Origin: Methanoregula sp.
Lineage (GTDB): Archaea; Halobacteriota; Methanomicrobia; Methanomicrobiales; Methanospirillaceae
DNA length: 64,000 nucleotides
Assembly: GCA_041645435.1 (NCBI GenBank)
Contig: JBAZQB010000009.1
Span: 1 to 64,000 of the forward strand
Reading direction: 5' to 3'
The notes below the pieces were generated by a model. It worked only from the letters and a program-made list of their open reading frames with translations. It was not told the origin of the DNA and made no database searches. Positions 47,531 to 55,982 of the stretch are shown here, in pieces; the stretch's first letter is position 1, and each line of letters opens with the position of its first letter. The position numbers and the translations under genes were made by a program.

Positions 47531-49375
47531 TTAATCGGAAGCGGACGATACTGTGGTTTTGCCGTAGCGGACGACTGCAAGACTTAAGTACTGCCTGCCT
47601 GAGTGAATCATCAGCCCCAGTTCTACAAACTGATTCAGGATCATCGTGACCTCAGCTTCGGTCACGTGAGTGTGATCCACCAGCTCGCGGATCGTTTTTC
47701 CAGCATCGCATTGCAGATATACATCCGCAGCGAGTCCATCGAATACATATTCTTCCTTTTTGCCGGTCGTGCGTGTGTCCACGATACGAATGGATTGCAC
47801 GGAAGGGAAAACATCCAGCGTCGCATCGCTGCGGGAGTGCCATTCTTTCAGGGCAGCTTCGAGACTACGCGTATAGTTCGCCGAGTCGTCGGGATACTCT
47901 GCTTCAAAATAGACAGCAAGATCGTTTAAGTCCCGTTCGGCAAGGGAATAATAGATATACCGGTACGCCCGCACGGGTGCCAGACGGGTAATCCCGTAAG
48001 CGCCCGGATCTGTCCGGTACCGGCTGAAACGGTCGAAACGGATGTGACCATACCCGGCTGGCGGATCCAGATGCACGATCTTTGGGATAAGCTGGTGCAT
48101 TGCAGCATATTCGGCCGGATCTTCTCCAGGAAATCCCCAAAGCAGGTTCCATAAGACTAAAATGCCGGATTCTTTTCCCCATTTCAGGATCTGAATATTA
48201 TGGACAAGGGTCGTTCCCTTGCATATCAACCGGAGAATACTGTCGCTCAAGGATTCAATGCCTGGCTGCATCTTTGTAACCCCTGCATGAGCCAGGAGCA
48301 GAACCTGTTCGCGGCTGAGGCTTGCTTTCACCTCCCAGAACAATGAGAGATCGTGCTGGTGTGCAAGTTTCGGTAGTACGGTCCGGAAATAGTGAGGTGC
48401 CAGTATATTGTCCACCATACTGAGATTCCTTCCGTAATGTACGGATAAATAGTGCAGTTCATCCAGGACGCGGTCAGATGATTTGTACCGGAAGATCAGA
48501 TCCGTACTATTTAAACCACAAAAAGTACACGGGGATTTTTCCCCCCACCAGCATCCCCGTGAGGTCTCCATCAGAATACTTGGGGTAAAACCGACTGGCT
48601 TCTCTACGAGCTTCAACTGCTCAAAATAATCCGAGTAATCGGGATAGGGGAGAGCGTCCAGATCATCCACCCGGGCGGTTTCACCCGCCGACAGGGCGTG
48701 GGGTCCTCCTGCGCGGGCAATGATGCCGGGAACAGGTGGCGGGGTAGCACCATGCAGAGAAGCGTGCACGAGCGCCGGAACGGCTGTGTCTCCTTCGCCG
48801 GTACAAACATAATCGATGAAAGGGAAACAACGGCATAAGACATCGCCCATTGCCCCGAAACAGTTGGAACCGCCAAAGATGATGTGTACATCCGGAAACC
48901 GGGATTTGATGCGCTTTGCGAGAGCAAGCGATGCGCAATGCTGTTCAAACGATGAGCTGAACCCTACCCAGTCATACTGCGACCAGTCTACGTTATCCAC
49001 GCAGGCATCCAGAAACGCCGGTAAACGTTCACGAATACAGAGGAATTCGCGTACAACAGCGGGTGGAAACGTATCTTTGTATTCTCCCCAGAGAACCTCG
49101 TGCACATATGCATAATCCGCATCTGCGTTTTCACCCGTCAGCGACGGGGCAAAAAGCCATTCCCCGACAAGGAGACCCGGTAGCATGTTTTTTGCAATCA
49201 GATCGCAGAGTTGCACCCCCAGCTCGTGAGCGAGCCTGATATTGAAATAGTGAATGTCACTGGCGATACCCTGTCGTCCCAGGGCGCTCTTGAGCAATGA
49301 GATGCCAAGGGCAGGCTTGTCAATTGCACCAAACGGTGCGTACACAAATGCCACCCTGGGTTTGTTAAAAGGCAT
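47531..49375 (-). CDS. RiPP-maturation radical SAM protein (B12-type)
   Basis: The 614-residue enzyme has an N-terminal cobalamin-binding-like domain (about 5-220, with GGSNCFGA). The radical SAM core has Cys275-x7-Cys283-x2-Cys286 (GCWWGEKSPCTFC), and a C-terminal winged-helix part (about 540-605) resembles PqqD-type leader-binding domains. The cluster spacing and CWWG text match what I recall of the RiPP-maturation radical SAM C-methyltransferase family found with nitrile-hydratase-like leader peptides. It is expected to modify the precursors encoded at 49736 and 50578 in the cytoplasm. The exact reaction (methylation or another) is inferred. The upstream ribosome binding site is weak. Confidence 0.85.
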   Translation of the reverse strand: MPFNKPRVAFVYAPFGAIDKPALGISLLKSALGRQGIASDIHYFNIRLAHELGVQLCDLIAKNMLPGLLVGEWLFAPSLTGENADADYAYVHEVLWGEYKDTFPPAVVREFLCIRERLPAFLDACVDNVDWSQYDWVGFSSSFEQHCASLALAKRIKSRFPDVHIIFGGSNCFGAMGDVLCRCFPFIDYVCTGEGDTAVPALVHASLHGATPPPVPGIIARAGGPHALSAGETARVDDLDALPYPDYSDYFEQLKLVEKPVGFTPSILMETSRGCWWGEKSPCTFCGLNSTDLIFRYKSSDRVLDELHYLSVHYGRNLSMVDNILAPHYFRTVLPKLAHQHDLSLFWEVKASLSREQVLLLAHAGVTKMQPGIESLSDSILRLICKGTTLVHNIQILKWGKESGILVLWNLLWGFPGEDPAEYAAMHQLIPKIVHLDPPAGYGHIRFDRFSRYRTDPGAYGITRLAPVRAYRYIYYSLAERDLNDLAVYFEAEYPDDSANYTRSLEAALKEWHSRSDATLDVFPSVQSIRIVDTRTTGKKEEYVFDGLAADVYLQCDAGKTIRELVDHTHVTEAEVTMILNQFVELGLMIHSGRQYLSLAVVRYGKTTVSSASD

Positions 49376-49483
49376 CGCAATCTCGTTCTGGCGGAATCAA
49401 AGTGGTGAGTGAAAATATTCGCACGTCGTACCGATCCAAGGGTAATGTTTGATCCAATGAACCACCATTTAGGAATTCAAACC

Positions 49484-49668
49484 CTAATTTAGGAGTTGCA
49501 ATTCCAATACCGCAGCGGGTTTTTGCCCTTTTTTCCGGATTTCAGCGCCACACGTTGTTCACCTGTTGTGGGTATGCTTCGTCCGGAACAACAACGATTT
49601 TTCTGCGATACTCGTTGTCTGCTCCGGTTACGCCCAACCGGTTCTTACATCTTATTTCCGGTTGCCGT
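49484..49668 (-). pseudogene. Decayed third RiPP precursor
   Basis: Aligned to the two intact precursors, this stretch shows ACG in place of the start ATG, then ATGNKM, a stop, and EPVGR where the leader has MATEKEMHELVGR. A shifted frame holds DNEYRRKIVVVPDEA (leader DVAFRRKLVADPKAA), then TTGEQRVALKSG (leader LTGEQLSVLKSA), and finally AAVLELQLLN in another frame. At least one stop and two frameshifts disable it. Its position between precursor 1 and the maturase shows the locus once had three tandem precursors. Confidence 0.75.
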
Positions 49669-49735
49669 CAGCACAGGACTTTTTGATAAGTCAATCAGAT
49701 GAACCCGGGTCGCTTTGTATGTTCCTATCGTTCTT

Positions 49736-49954
49736 TCACACAATCGGATACCCGATGGTTTTCGGGAGCCGCTCTTCCAATACGGCAGCGAGTCCTTTGC
49801 CTTCTGCGGATTTCAACACTACGAGTTGCTCCTCTGTCAGTAGAATCCCTGCCTCTTTTGCGGCTGCTTTCGGATCGGCTACCAGTTTCCTGCGAAACGC
49901 GACATCCATCACTGCCCGTCCGACCAGTTCGTGCATCTCTTTCTCGGTTGCCAT
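49736..49954 (-). CDS. RiPP precursor peptide 1 (nitrile-hydratase-like leader)
   Basis: The 72-residue peptide has a leader of the NHLP clan, like Os1348-type precursors: ELVGRAVMDVAFRRKLVADP, then KEAGILLTEEQLVVLKSAEG. Residues 1-65 differ from precursor 2 at only five positions, whereas the C-terminus is unrelated (TIGYPIV here). A conserved leader with a variable tail is the mark of leader and core. ATG 49954 has GGGGAG 6 bases upstream, so the longer upstream frame is not used. It has its own TATA box at 49991. The modified residue is not known. Confidence 0.8.
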   Translation of the reverse strand: MATEKEMHELVGRAVMDVAFRRKLVADPKAAAKEAGILLTEEQLVVLKSAEGKGLAAVLEERLPKTIGYPIV

Positions 49955-49990
49955 TGACATCTCCCCCTTTTGCATACAGTATTGAACATT

Positions 49991-49998
49991 ATTTAAAG
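49991..49998 (-). promoter_or_regulatory. TATA box of precursor 1
   Basis: Minus-strand CTTTAAATAATG lies 37-48 bases before the ATG of precursor 1. The same block, with the following TTCAATAC, stands at the same distance before precursor 2, which supports a promoter duplicated with the gene. Confidence 0.6.
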
Positions 49999-50007
49999 AT
50001 ATTGGTT

Positions 50008-50155
50008 GTGTCACAAGATCGGCTAAGTTCTCATTGATAGCAAAGATACCTAAGCGTTCCATGATATCAATCTTATCGAAAACGGATTACCGCAAACCCA
50101 ACAACGAAACCGGTTAAGTAGCCGCCGCGGGGGTGTCCCTTCGGGGGTGGCGGAA
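50008..50155. repeat. Duplicated block (copy 1) next to the transposase remnant
   Basis: About 145 bases from GTTGTGTCACAAGATCGGCT to a CCGCC/GGCGG hairpin recur at 55712-55850 at roughly 80% identity. On the minus strand both copies can encode MERLGIFA or MQRLGIFA followed by ADLVTQ. The hairpin tips differ but the stem is kept. It may be the end of the element whose transposase remnant lies next to it. Confidence 0.6.
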
Positions 50156-50225
50156 GCATCCTAAATCTGGGTGAGTGGCGAAGTTTCCACTACGCGTGTC
50201 ATCACACTCAATTATACGACAGATT

Positions 50226-50531
50226 TCAAAGACTTTCAATAGTTATTGACAGCAGAACTGTCATTTTAGAGACATAGTGGCGTCCCATCTTTTCGTTACG
50301 AAATGCCCGGTAATGCCAGGGGCCGGTATATCGTACGAGGATTAATCTCAAAATCACTTCCAGTCCACGAGTAGTTCATCGCATCCATTTGTGCTTCACA
50401 CGTTTTGAAATCTCACCCATGAGTCGTTCAATCATGTTTGAATTCCAGGGAATATCGATTCCATTGATGGATAATCGGGCAAATGTGACGAGTGTATTTG
50501 AGAATGTGTTAAGAAATTCGACCTGAATTTG
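50226..50531 (-). pseudogene. Transposase fragment with an in-frame stop
   Basis: A 102-codon stretch reads like the C-terminus of an archaeal DDE transposase: RLSINGIDIPWNSNMIERLM, then GEISKRVKHKWMR, a TGA at 50376-50378 where such proteins have Trp, then TTRGLEVILRLILVRYTGPW. Stops bound it on both sides. The family (IS256 or ISH6-like) is from memory and uncertain. It lies between precursor 1 and precursor 2. Confidence 0.6.
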
Positions 50532-50577
50532 AAAAGATTAAGATATGTCTTTTAGTCTGTAGTGCGTACGATCTCCT

Positions 50578-50790
50578 CTAAAGGGGCCCGGGGGATTTCG
50601 GGAGCCGCTCTTCTAATACAGCAGCGAGTCCTTTGCCTTCTGCGGATTTCAGGACTGACAGTTGCTCCCCGGTCAGGGTAATCCCGGCCTCTTTTGCTGC
50701 CGCTTTCGGATCGGCTACCAGTTTTTTGCGAAACGCGACATTCATCACTGCCCGTCCGACCAGTTCGTGCATCTCTTTCTCGGTTGCCAT
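50578..50790 (-). CDS. RiPP precursor peptide 2 (nitrile-hydratase-like leader)
   Basis: The 70-residue peptide is nearly identical to precursor 1 over residues 1-65 (D17N, R22K, L38T, E41G, V45S) but ends in SPGPL instead of TIGYPIV. GGAG stands 7-8 bases before the ATG at 50790, and a TATA box lies 38 bases upstream. It follows the PqqD-M50 gene by 57 bases. The tail is very short for a core; it may be trimmed or may represent an atypical product. Confidence 0.78.
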   Translation of the reverse strand: MATEKEMHELVGRAVMNVAFRKKLVADPKAAAKEAGITLTGEQLSVLKSAEGKGLAAVLEERLPKSPGPL

Positions 50791-50827
50791 TGATTTCTCC
50801 TCTGTATTGAATAGAGTATTGAACATT

Positions 50828-50835
50828 ATTTAAAG
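50828..50835 (-). promoter_or_regulatory. TATA box of precursor 2
   Basis: Minus-strand CTTTAAATAATG, as before precursor 1, lies about 38-49 bases before the ATG. It overlaps the space between the M50 gene and the precursor, so the precursor can be transcribed independently of the protease gene. Confidence 0.6.
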
Positions 50836-50847
50836 ATATTTGAGTAT

Positions 50848-52131
50848 TCATTGGTTATGATCTCCTCCTTTCATTAAGGAACGAAACCGGTTGCGTACAC
50901 GGCCCGCAAACAGGATAATGTGTGCGGTAAGCCCCAGCACCAGTGACGTACCTGCGAGGATTGTCAGTCCTGCGAGCAGCACTACCGCCAGTATTTCCTG
51001 CCCCGTGATCAGACTATCAACCATCCATTTGAGTTCATGTTCCCAGATATACAGGACAAGCATCACTATCAGGACCGTGAAAACTATGGAAAGAATACTA
51101 TAGAAGCTGTAGATGATCTCCTCCCGGGTGAACCTGCTCCGCGTCCGGATCTTCGGGATTAAGCCGGTGCGTAAGAATTCAAATGATTTCTGGCGTAATT
51201 GCGGTATCTCAAGCCAATCCATCAGAATATAGTAGCCATCCAGTTCCAGCAGGGGATTCAGGTTCAGGAGTGCACCGAGGTACGCTACATATGCGGCCTG
51301 GAACAACGCTCTCGTCCACGCGGTAGGTGGAAGCATAATGACGAGAATTGCAATTACGCCTCCAATGATCACATTCACCACCGGTCCTGCAAGTGAGACC
51401 ATGATTCGCGGTATGCGCCCCGACATCCACATATCGCTGACATCGACAAAGAATGCAGGCATGCCATAGTAGAACATGATCCCGGCTTTGTGGATCCGTC
51501 TCCCGAATGATTTGCAGGTAAGGCCATGACCCGATTCGTGCCAGAACAACACGATCCAGTTTGCGATAATCAGAACGATCAGGCCCTGGCCGTACGACTC
51601 ATTGAAGGCGAACAACTGGAATGTGTCTGATGGTTCCAGGAGGACAAAGCACGCGAATCCGGTGACTGACAGGAGGAAAAACGCAATGAGGGCGACCCGC
51701 GTGAAAAAGGCCCGGCCGATGCAGCGATAGAACCGGGTAAAAAATGCATCGGCCTTGCGCCAGTCAAACTCACGCTGAAACGTAGCGTCTGCTATATGCT
51801 GGAGATGCGATGCAAAGCCGGTCGCCTGCACGGGAGGGGGGCAGGAAGGGGAGTTCTCAATTAAACCATTCTTTTCAAGCTGGAGGATGAGGGTATCCAG
51901 CCGCTCGAACGGGAATGATCCATATCTGGCATAGTATGCCATCGCGAGGTCGGTGAGGGTATGCTCACCGTCCATCAGCTCCCACAGGAAATAATTCTGC
52001 GGGTCGATTTCGAGATAGGTACAGGTGTCAGTATTATGCAAGACGTAGTACGTATCACCAAGCCTGGTTGGATCATAGTGCATCTGCACATGCAAAGCAC
52101 GCCGGGGTTTTGGTTGCGCTGCTTCTGGCAT
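50848..52131 (-). CDS. PqqD-domain/M50 membrane metalloprotease of the RiPP locus
   Basis: The 427-residue protein has an N-terminal PqqD-like leader-recognition domain (about 15-95: TYYVLHNTDTCTYLEIDPQN onward). A membrane-embedded M50 peptidase with about eight helices follows. The zinc site is His198-Glu199-x2-His202 (WHESGHG) and the third ligand is Asp298 in NPLLELDGY. Such proteins in RiPP clusters remove leaders or help export. No HlyD-like partner or ABC exporter is adjacent. It is first in the minus-strand order and points toward the precursors. Cleavage of these precursors is an inference. Confidence 0.85.
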   Translation of the reverse strand: MPEAAQPKPRRALHVQMHYDPTRLGDTYYVLHNTDTCTYLEIDPQNYFLWELMDGEHTLTDLAMAYYARYGSFPFERLDTLILQLEKNGLIENSPSCPPPVQATGFASHLQHIADATFQREFDWRKADAFFTRFYRCIGRAFFTRVALIAFFLLSVTGFACFVLLEPSDTFQLFAFNESYGQGLIVLIIANWIVLFWHESGHGLTCKSFGRRIHKAGIMFYYGMPAFFVDVSDMWMSGRIPRIMVSLAGPVVNVIIGGVIAILVIMLPPTAWTRALFQAAYVAYLGALLNLNPLLELDGYYILMDWLEIPQLRQKSFEFLRTGLIPKIRTRSRFTREEIIYSFYSILSIVFTVLIVMLVLYIWEHELKWMVDSLITGQEILAVVLLAGLTILAGTSLVLGLTAHIILFAGRVRNRFRSLMKGGDHNQ

Positions 52132-52384
52132 CGGATGTCCTGTATCAGTTCAGGATTTGACCTGTGCCTTAAAATCCATTCGGGTTTGCATAAAAAAGGG
52201 GCACAATACCCCGGGTATTTCTCATCCCCGGTTTATTTTATTTCCCCTCAGACAATAAGCAGGGAATGCAGGCATGACGAGGAACCCTGACCACCCGCAG
52301 ATTACCCCCTTGTTCCCCCATCCCGGTCACGTATTGATTCCTAACCTTTTTCATATCGTAACCCAAAAGCCGGTCTGAAAGATC

Positions 52385-53773
52385 ATGAACGGGAAGCTTT
52401 GCTGGTATGCACTGGTACTGATGCTTATCGGTCTCTTCTGCAGTATTCCCGTCTTCGCCGCAGAACCAGGGGAGGATTACCGGGCCCCGTGGGTGACAAA
52501 AACAACAACGTCCGGGGCAACCATCAACTGGGAGCAGGAACCGGCGGGAGCCGGGATCGTAGAATACACCACGGCAGATTATTACTCCCGGAATCATAAA
52601 TTCGACCGTAAAATTACCGACTCCGCAGTTTCCCAGTATCACCATGTGTCACTCAGCGGGCTCGAACCCGGTACCAACTACCAGTACCATGTAATCCCTT
52701 CGGGCCAGGAGAACGTATTCGGCACCCGCATGTTCCGCACCATGCCGGTCAGCGGACCGTTTACCTTTATTGTCATCAGTGATTCACAGGAAGGTCATAA
52801 TTATACTGAGGAGAAACGGTTCAGGTACGTGGCAGATGCCGTAGCACTTGAGCCGGACGTGCTCTTTATCCTCCACGGGGGGGATTATGCCGGGCATGAT
52901 AACGGGTCGTTATGGGGCAAATATTTCCAGGTGGCCGACGGGATGCTCGCGAATGCTGCCATCTTTCCCACCATCGGAAACCATGAATATCATAATGCCA
53001 GCGGGGGGGACAACCCACCTGCAGCAGCCGACCAGTTCCATCAGTCATATGAGATGCCCCTGAACTATTCCTTTGACTGTGCCGGGGTCAGGTTTATTAT
53101 TCTTGATACTCCGGACCCAAAAACTGCTGATGGAGATGACCCGCAGACTTCCCTTTCCCTTGCAATGAGCCAGGAATCCTGGCTCAGGGAACAGCTGGAC
53201 AATAATCTCGCAGGAACATTCACGATTCATCACCACCCAATCTGGGATTATTACAATACTACCAGTAATCCTCATCTTCAGTCATGGGAAACCCTGTACC
53301 ATACCTATAATATCAGCGCAAATTTCGCTGGGCATACCCATAATTACCAGAGATATTCAGTCATGGGGATCCCCTATTTCATTGTCGGTAATGCCGGGGG
53401 CAGATTTGGGGACCTGACCAGTGGGGAACCCACTCCGGCAGAGTACCAGTTCGGAGAAACAAGGCAGCTCGGGTATCTTAAGGTCTTTGTTGATCCGGCA
53501 AATAATACGGCGACTGCACAGGAAATTTTTGTCGCTTCAGTAAAAGTGGACGATTCAAATGAGACACCAGAAGTTCACAACCCGCCGGTTGTTGCAGATT
53601 CAATCACATTCCCCCTGAAACGACCAGCCAGCCTTCCGGAAATGAATCCCACAGGAACCCCCCCTGCCGGAAGACCGGCCGGGTCTTCTCCCGGCATGCC
53701 TGTTGCTGTAATTATCATCGTCATGGCACTGGGAATCGGGATGGTCATCATACGGAAAATAGACTCCCGCTGA
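52385..53773 (+). CDS. Secreted purple acid phosphatase-like protein
   Basis: The 462-residue protein has a signal peptide (1-25), a fibronectin-III-like N-terminal domain (YRAPWVTKTTTSGATINWE), and a metallophosphoesterase domain. A Pro-rich stalk and a C-terminal membrane helix (AVIIIVMALGIGMVII) anchor it. Metal motifs: SDSQEGHN, GGDYAGHDN, GNHEYHN, HHHPIWD and GHTHNYQRY. It should hydrolyse phosphate esters outside the membrane. The first motif has DSQ where DxH/DxG is usual, so activity may differ. It is transcribed divergently from the M50 gene. Confidence 0.88.
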   Translation: MNGKLCWYALVLMLIGLFCSIPVFAAEPGEDYRAPWVTKTTTSGATINWEQEPAGAGIVEYTTADYYSRNHKFDRKITDSAVSQYHHVSLSGLEPGTNYQYHVIPSGQENVFGTRMFRTMPVSGPFTFIVISDSQEGHNYTEEKRFRYVADAVALEPDVLFILHGGDYAGHDNGSLWGKYFQVADGMLANAAIFPTIGNHEYHNASGGDNPPAAADQFHQSYEMPLNYSFDCAGVRFIILDTPDPKTADGDDPQTSLSLAMSQESWLREQLDNNLAGTFTIHHHPIWDYYNTTSNPHLQSWETLYHTYNISANFAGHTHNYQRYSVMGIPYFIVGNAGGRFGDLTSGEPTPAEYQFGETRQLGYLKVFVDPANNTATAQEIFVASVKVDDSNETPEVHNPPVVADSITFPLKRPASLPEMNPTGTPPAGRPAGSSPGMPVAVIIIVMALGIGMVIIRKIDSR

Positions 53774-53845
53774 TTGTGTTCTCCTGATTAAAATCCGTTA
53801 CCTTTTTCCCTGTCACGGCCAATTTTCCGTAATCAAGGAAGATCC

Positions 53846-54481
53846 ATGACAGATGACCCTGCTATCTCCCAGCGCCGCATTCCGCTCGACCGCATCAGTG
53901 TCCTGATCGATTCGATCTACGCGTTTGCCATGACCCTGCTCGTCATTACGATCAATATACCCTCAAAGTACGAGCATGCCAAAGAAGCCGCTCCGGTTTT
54001 TGCAATCATCATGGCAGACCTTCCGGACCTGATCCATTACTTCATCGCCTTCATCCTCCTTGCCATCCTCTGGTATTTCGAGCACCAGCGGTTCCGATCT
54101 CTTATCGGTCTCGATCGCCCGCTCCTCTGCCTCAACATGGCCAGTCTCGCGTTCGTCTGTCTTCTCCCGTTCTCAACAAATGTTGCCGGCGACTATCCTT
54201 TCGATCATGTCGGGGCAATCCTCTTTGAATTCAATATCTTCATTATCGGTCTGATTGCCCTTATCCAGTGGGTCTACATCCGGAACAGGTGCAGGAATCT
54301 TGTTCCTGGCCTGAGTCTTTCACATATCTCCCGCGAAATCCTCTGGTCCGCTGTCTTCCCCGCACTCTCGTTTATCGGGATTATACTTGCTCTCTTTCAC
54401 ATCCCGTTCACTCTCAGCATCTATATCCTCGTCCCGTTCATCATGGCCTTCCTTTTCTGGGGAGAACCCGTCAGGAATTAA
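53846..54481 (+). CDS. TMEM175/DUF1211-family membrane protein (putative K+ channel)
   Basis: The 211-residue protein has six membrane segments. The N-terminal signature is a variant of the FSD motif: DRISVLIDSIYAFAMTLLVI near residues 15-35, with Ile-Tyr at the usual Phe position region. Prokaryotic members form tetrameric potassium channels. This one shows one six-helix repeat, the length expected for a prokaryotic subunit. Confidence 0.82.
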   Translation: MTDDPAISQRRIPLDRISVLIDSIYAFAMTLLVITINIPSKYEHAKEAAPVFAIIMADLPDLIHYFIAFILLAILWYFEHQRFRSLIGLDRPLLCLNMASLAFVCLLPFSTNVAGDYPFDHVGAILFEFNIFIIGLIALIQWVYIRNRCRNLVPGLSLSHISREILWSAVFPALSFIGIILALFHIPFTLSIYILVPFIMAFLFWGEPVRN

Positions 54482-54811
54482 ATTCTTTTTTATTCATATG
54501 ATCCAACGGTGAGTGTCTGCGGGATCGATAAAAGTAAGTCCCGTAATACAATAAGAGCGTTCAGGCAACTTTGCATCCGGTATTATACCGGACTGTGCAG
54601 TTCTGGATCTAACCGGGATTACCAAAACAGGAACAGACGGTTGACAAAAATCTTAAAAATTTTAAAGAGAACCGGAACCGGGAGGAATGCAACTTTTATG
54701 GAACACATTTTTCCATGGGCCGGTTTTTGTTGAAACTCCATTTGGATGTGTAAATCGGGTAATTTTTCCAATTTCACAATATTTAATATATGGTACAATG
54801 ATTATGGTTTA

Positions 54812-55627
54812 ATGTCTGAACCTTTCCGGATTTTGCTTGCAGTGGCTGCAACAGTAGTCATTGTTCTTGGTGTGCTCTACGGTATCGGGGCACTGAACCT
54901 GCATCAGCCGACGGGAAATATCCCTACGGTGACTCCTGCACCAGCAACCGCAGGGGAGACTGCTTCCAATGAAACCTCCACATCCTATATTTTTATCCAG
55001 GAAGGGTCTGACGGGACATTTGTTCCCGCTCTTTTTGGAAATTATACATTGACCCTGCACAACGTCACGCCGTACACGTTCTATATCAGTGATCGCCCGG
55101 TGCGGGATGCAGGCTTTGTCCCGATGAACAGTTTCCTGGATACGTTCGTGTGGGGCCCGGAAAATCCCCCGAACGCTGCTATCATAATTCCTGATGCCCA
55201 AAAGCAGGAAGACACCCTGCTCGTCACTCTCACAAATCCAGTATATGTCCCGGAGAAGGAGATGCTCACGTACGATGCAATGGTCCTGGAATCGTATCAG
55301 GGAAAGGGACTCAGTCACCTCAAACAGATGAATGATCCGGCGATTCAAAAGTCGTTTGGCAGGGTTACGGTTATCATTGACAGCTGTCCTGATTTTAAAT
55401 TTTACTGTTACGACTGCAAGCAGGACCCTGCTATGGCCTGCAGGTATTTTATGGGGGGGTGTGGCTGGGTACGAGTGGGGACCTGCTGGCATACATGGAC
55501 GGGATGCCGGCCATGCAATCCTAAGCAGATCATTGACGAATGTAATACCAATTTTAATGACTGCAGTATATCATGCCAGGGCGAGACGCCTGGGTGTGGA
55601 TTCTGTGAACCGGGATTTCCCGTGTAA
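54812..55627 (+). CDS. Membrane-anchored protein with a cysteine-rich tail
   Basis: The 271-residue protein has one N-terminal membrane helix (ILLAVAATVVIVLGVLYGIG) and an external beta domain (residues 60-190). About 15 cysteines lie in the last 80 residues (CPDFKFYCYDCKQD, then CWHTWTGCRPCNPKQ and CGFCEPGFPV). The cysteines are probably disulfide-bonded outside the cell. A TATA-like TTTAATATATGG at 54782 lies about 25 bases before ATG 54812, so it may be leaderless. No family is recognised. Confidence 0.65.
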   Translation: MSEPFRILLAVAATVVIVLGVLYGIGALNLHQPTGNIPTVTPAPATAGETASNETSTSYIFIQEGSDGTFVPALFGNYTLTLHNVTPYTFYISDRPVRDAGFVPMNSFLDTFVWGPENPPNAAIIIPDAQKQEDTLLVTLTNPVYVPEKEMLTYDAMVLESYQGKGLSHLKQMNDPAIQKSFGRVTVIIDSCPDFKFYCYDCKQDPAMACRYFMGGCGWVRVGTCWHTWTGCRPCNPKQIIDECNTNFNDCSISCQGETPGCGFCEPGFPV

Positions 55628-55711
55628 AATAAATTTTTTGTCAGGCCCCGGTGCGGGAGAACCTGTATCATGGAGAACAATTTCCCGGCCGTAACTTTTC
55701 CGGAATTTTTT

Positions 55712-55850
55712 TGTTGTGTCACAAGATCGGCTACGATCTCACTGGCAGCAAAGATACCTAAGCGTTGCATGATATCACTCTTATTAAAAATGGATTACGG
55801 TAAACCTGTCAATGAACCGCCGCGGGGGCGCACCCGAAAGGGGGCGGGCG
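55712..55850. repeat. Duplicated block (copy 2)
   Basis: This is the partner of 50008-50155: GTTGTGTCACAAGATCGGCT, GCAAAGATACCTAAGCGTT, GATATCA and a final CCGCC-rich hairpin are shared. No transposase fragment flanks this copy, suggesting a solo element end. Confidence 0.6.
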
Positions 55851-55982
55851 CTGTTGCATTAACGGGACTGAATAGAAATGACCTCGTCGTTACCTATCAA
55901 TATTGATTCTTTAAACGTTCCGAAGATGCAACAGAATATAAAAAAGCAATACATTTATGGCTCAAAATTTGAGATCAGCAGC

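Noticed and set aside
49483..49493. Palindrome CCTAATTTAGG upstream of the RiPP maturase as an operator
   Set aside because: It falls at the end of the decayed precursor copy, so it is better explained as residual coding DNA.
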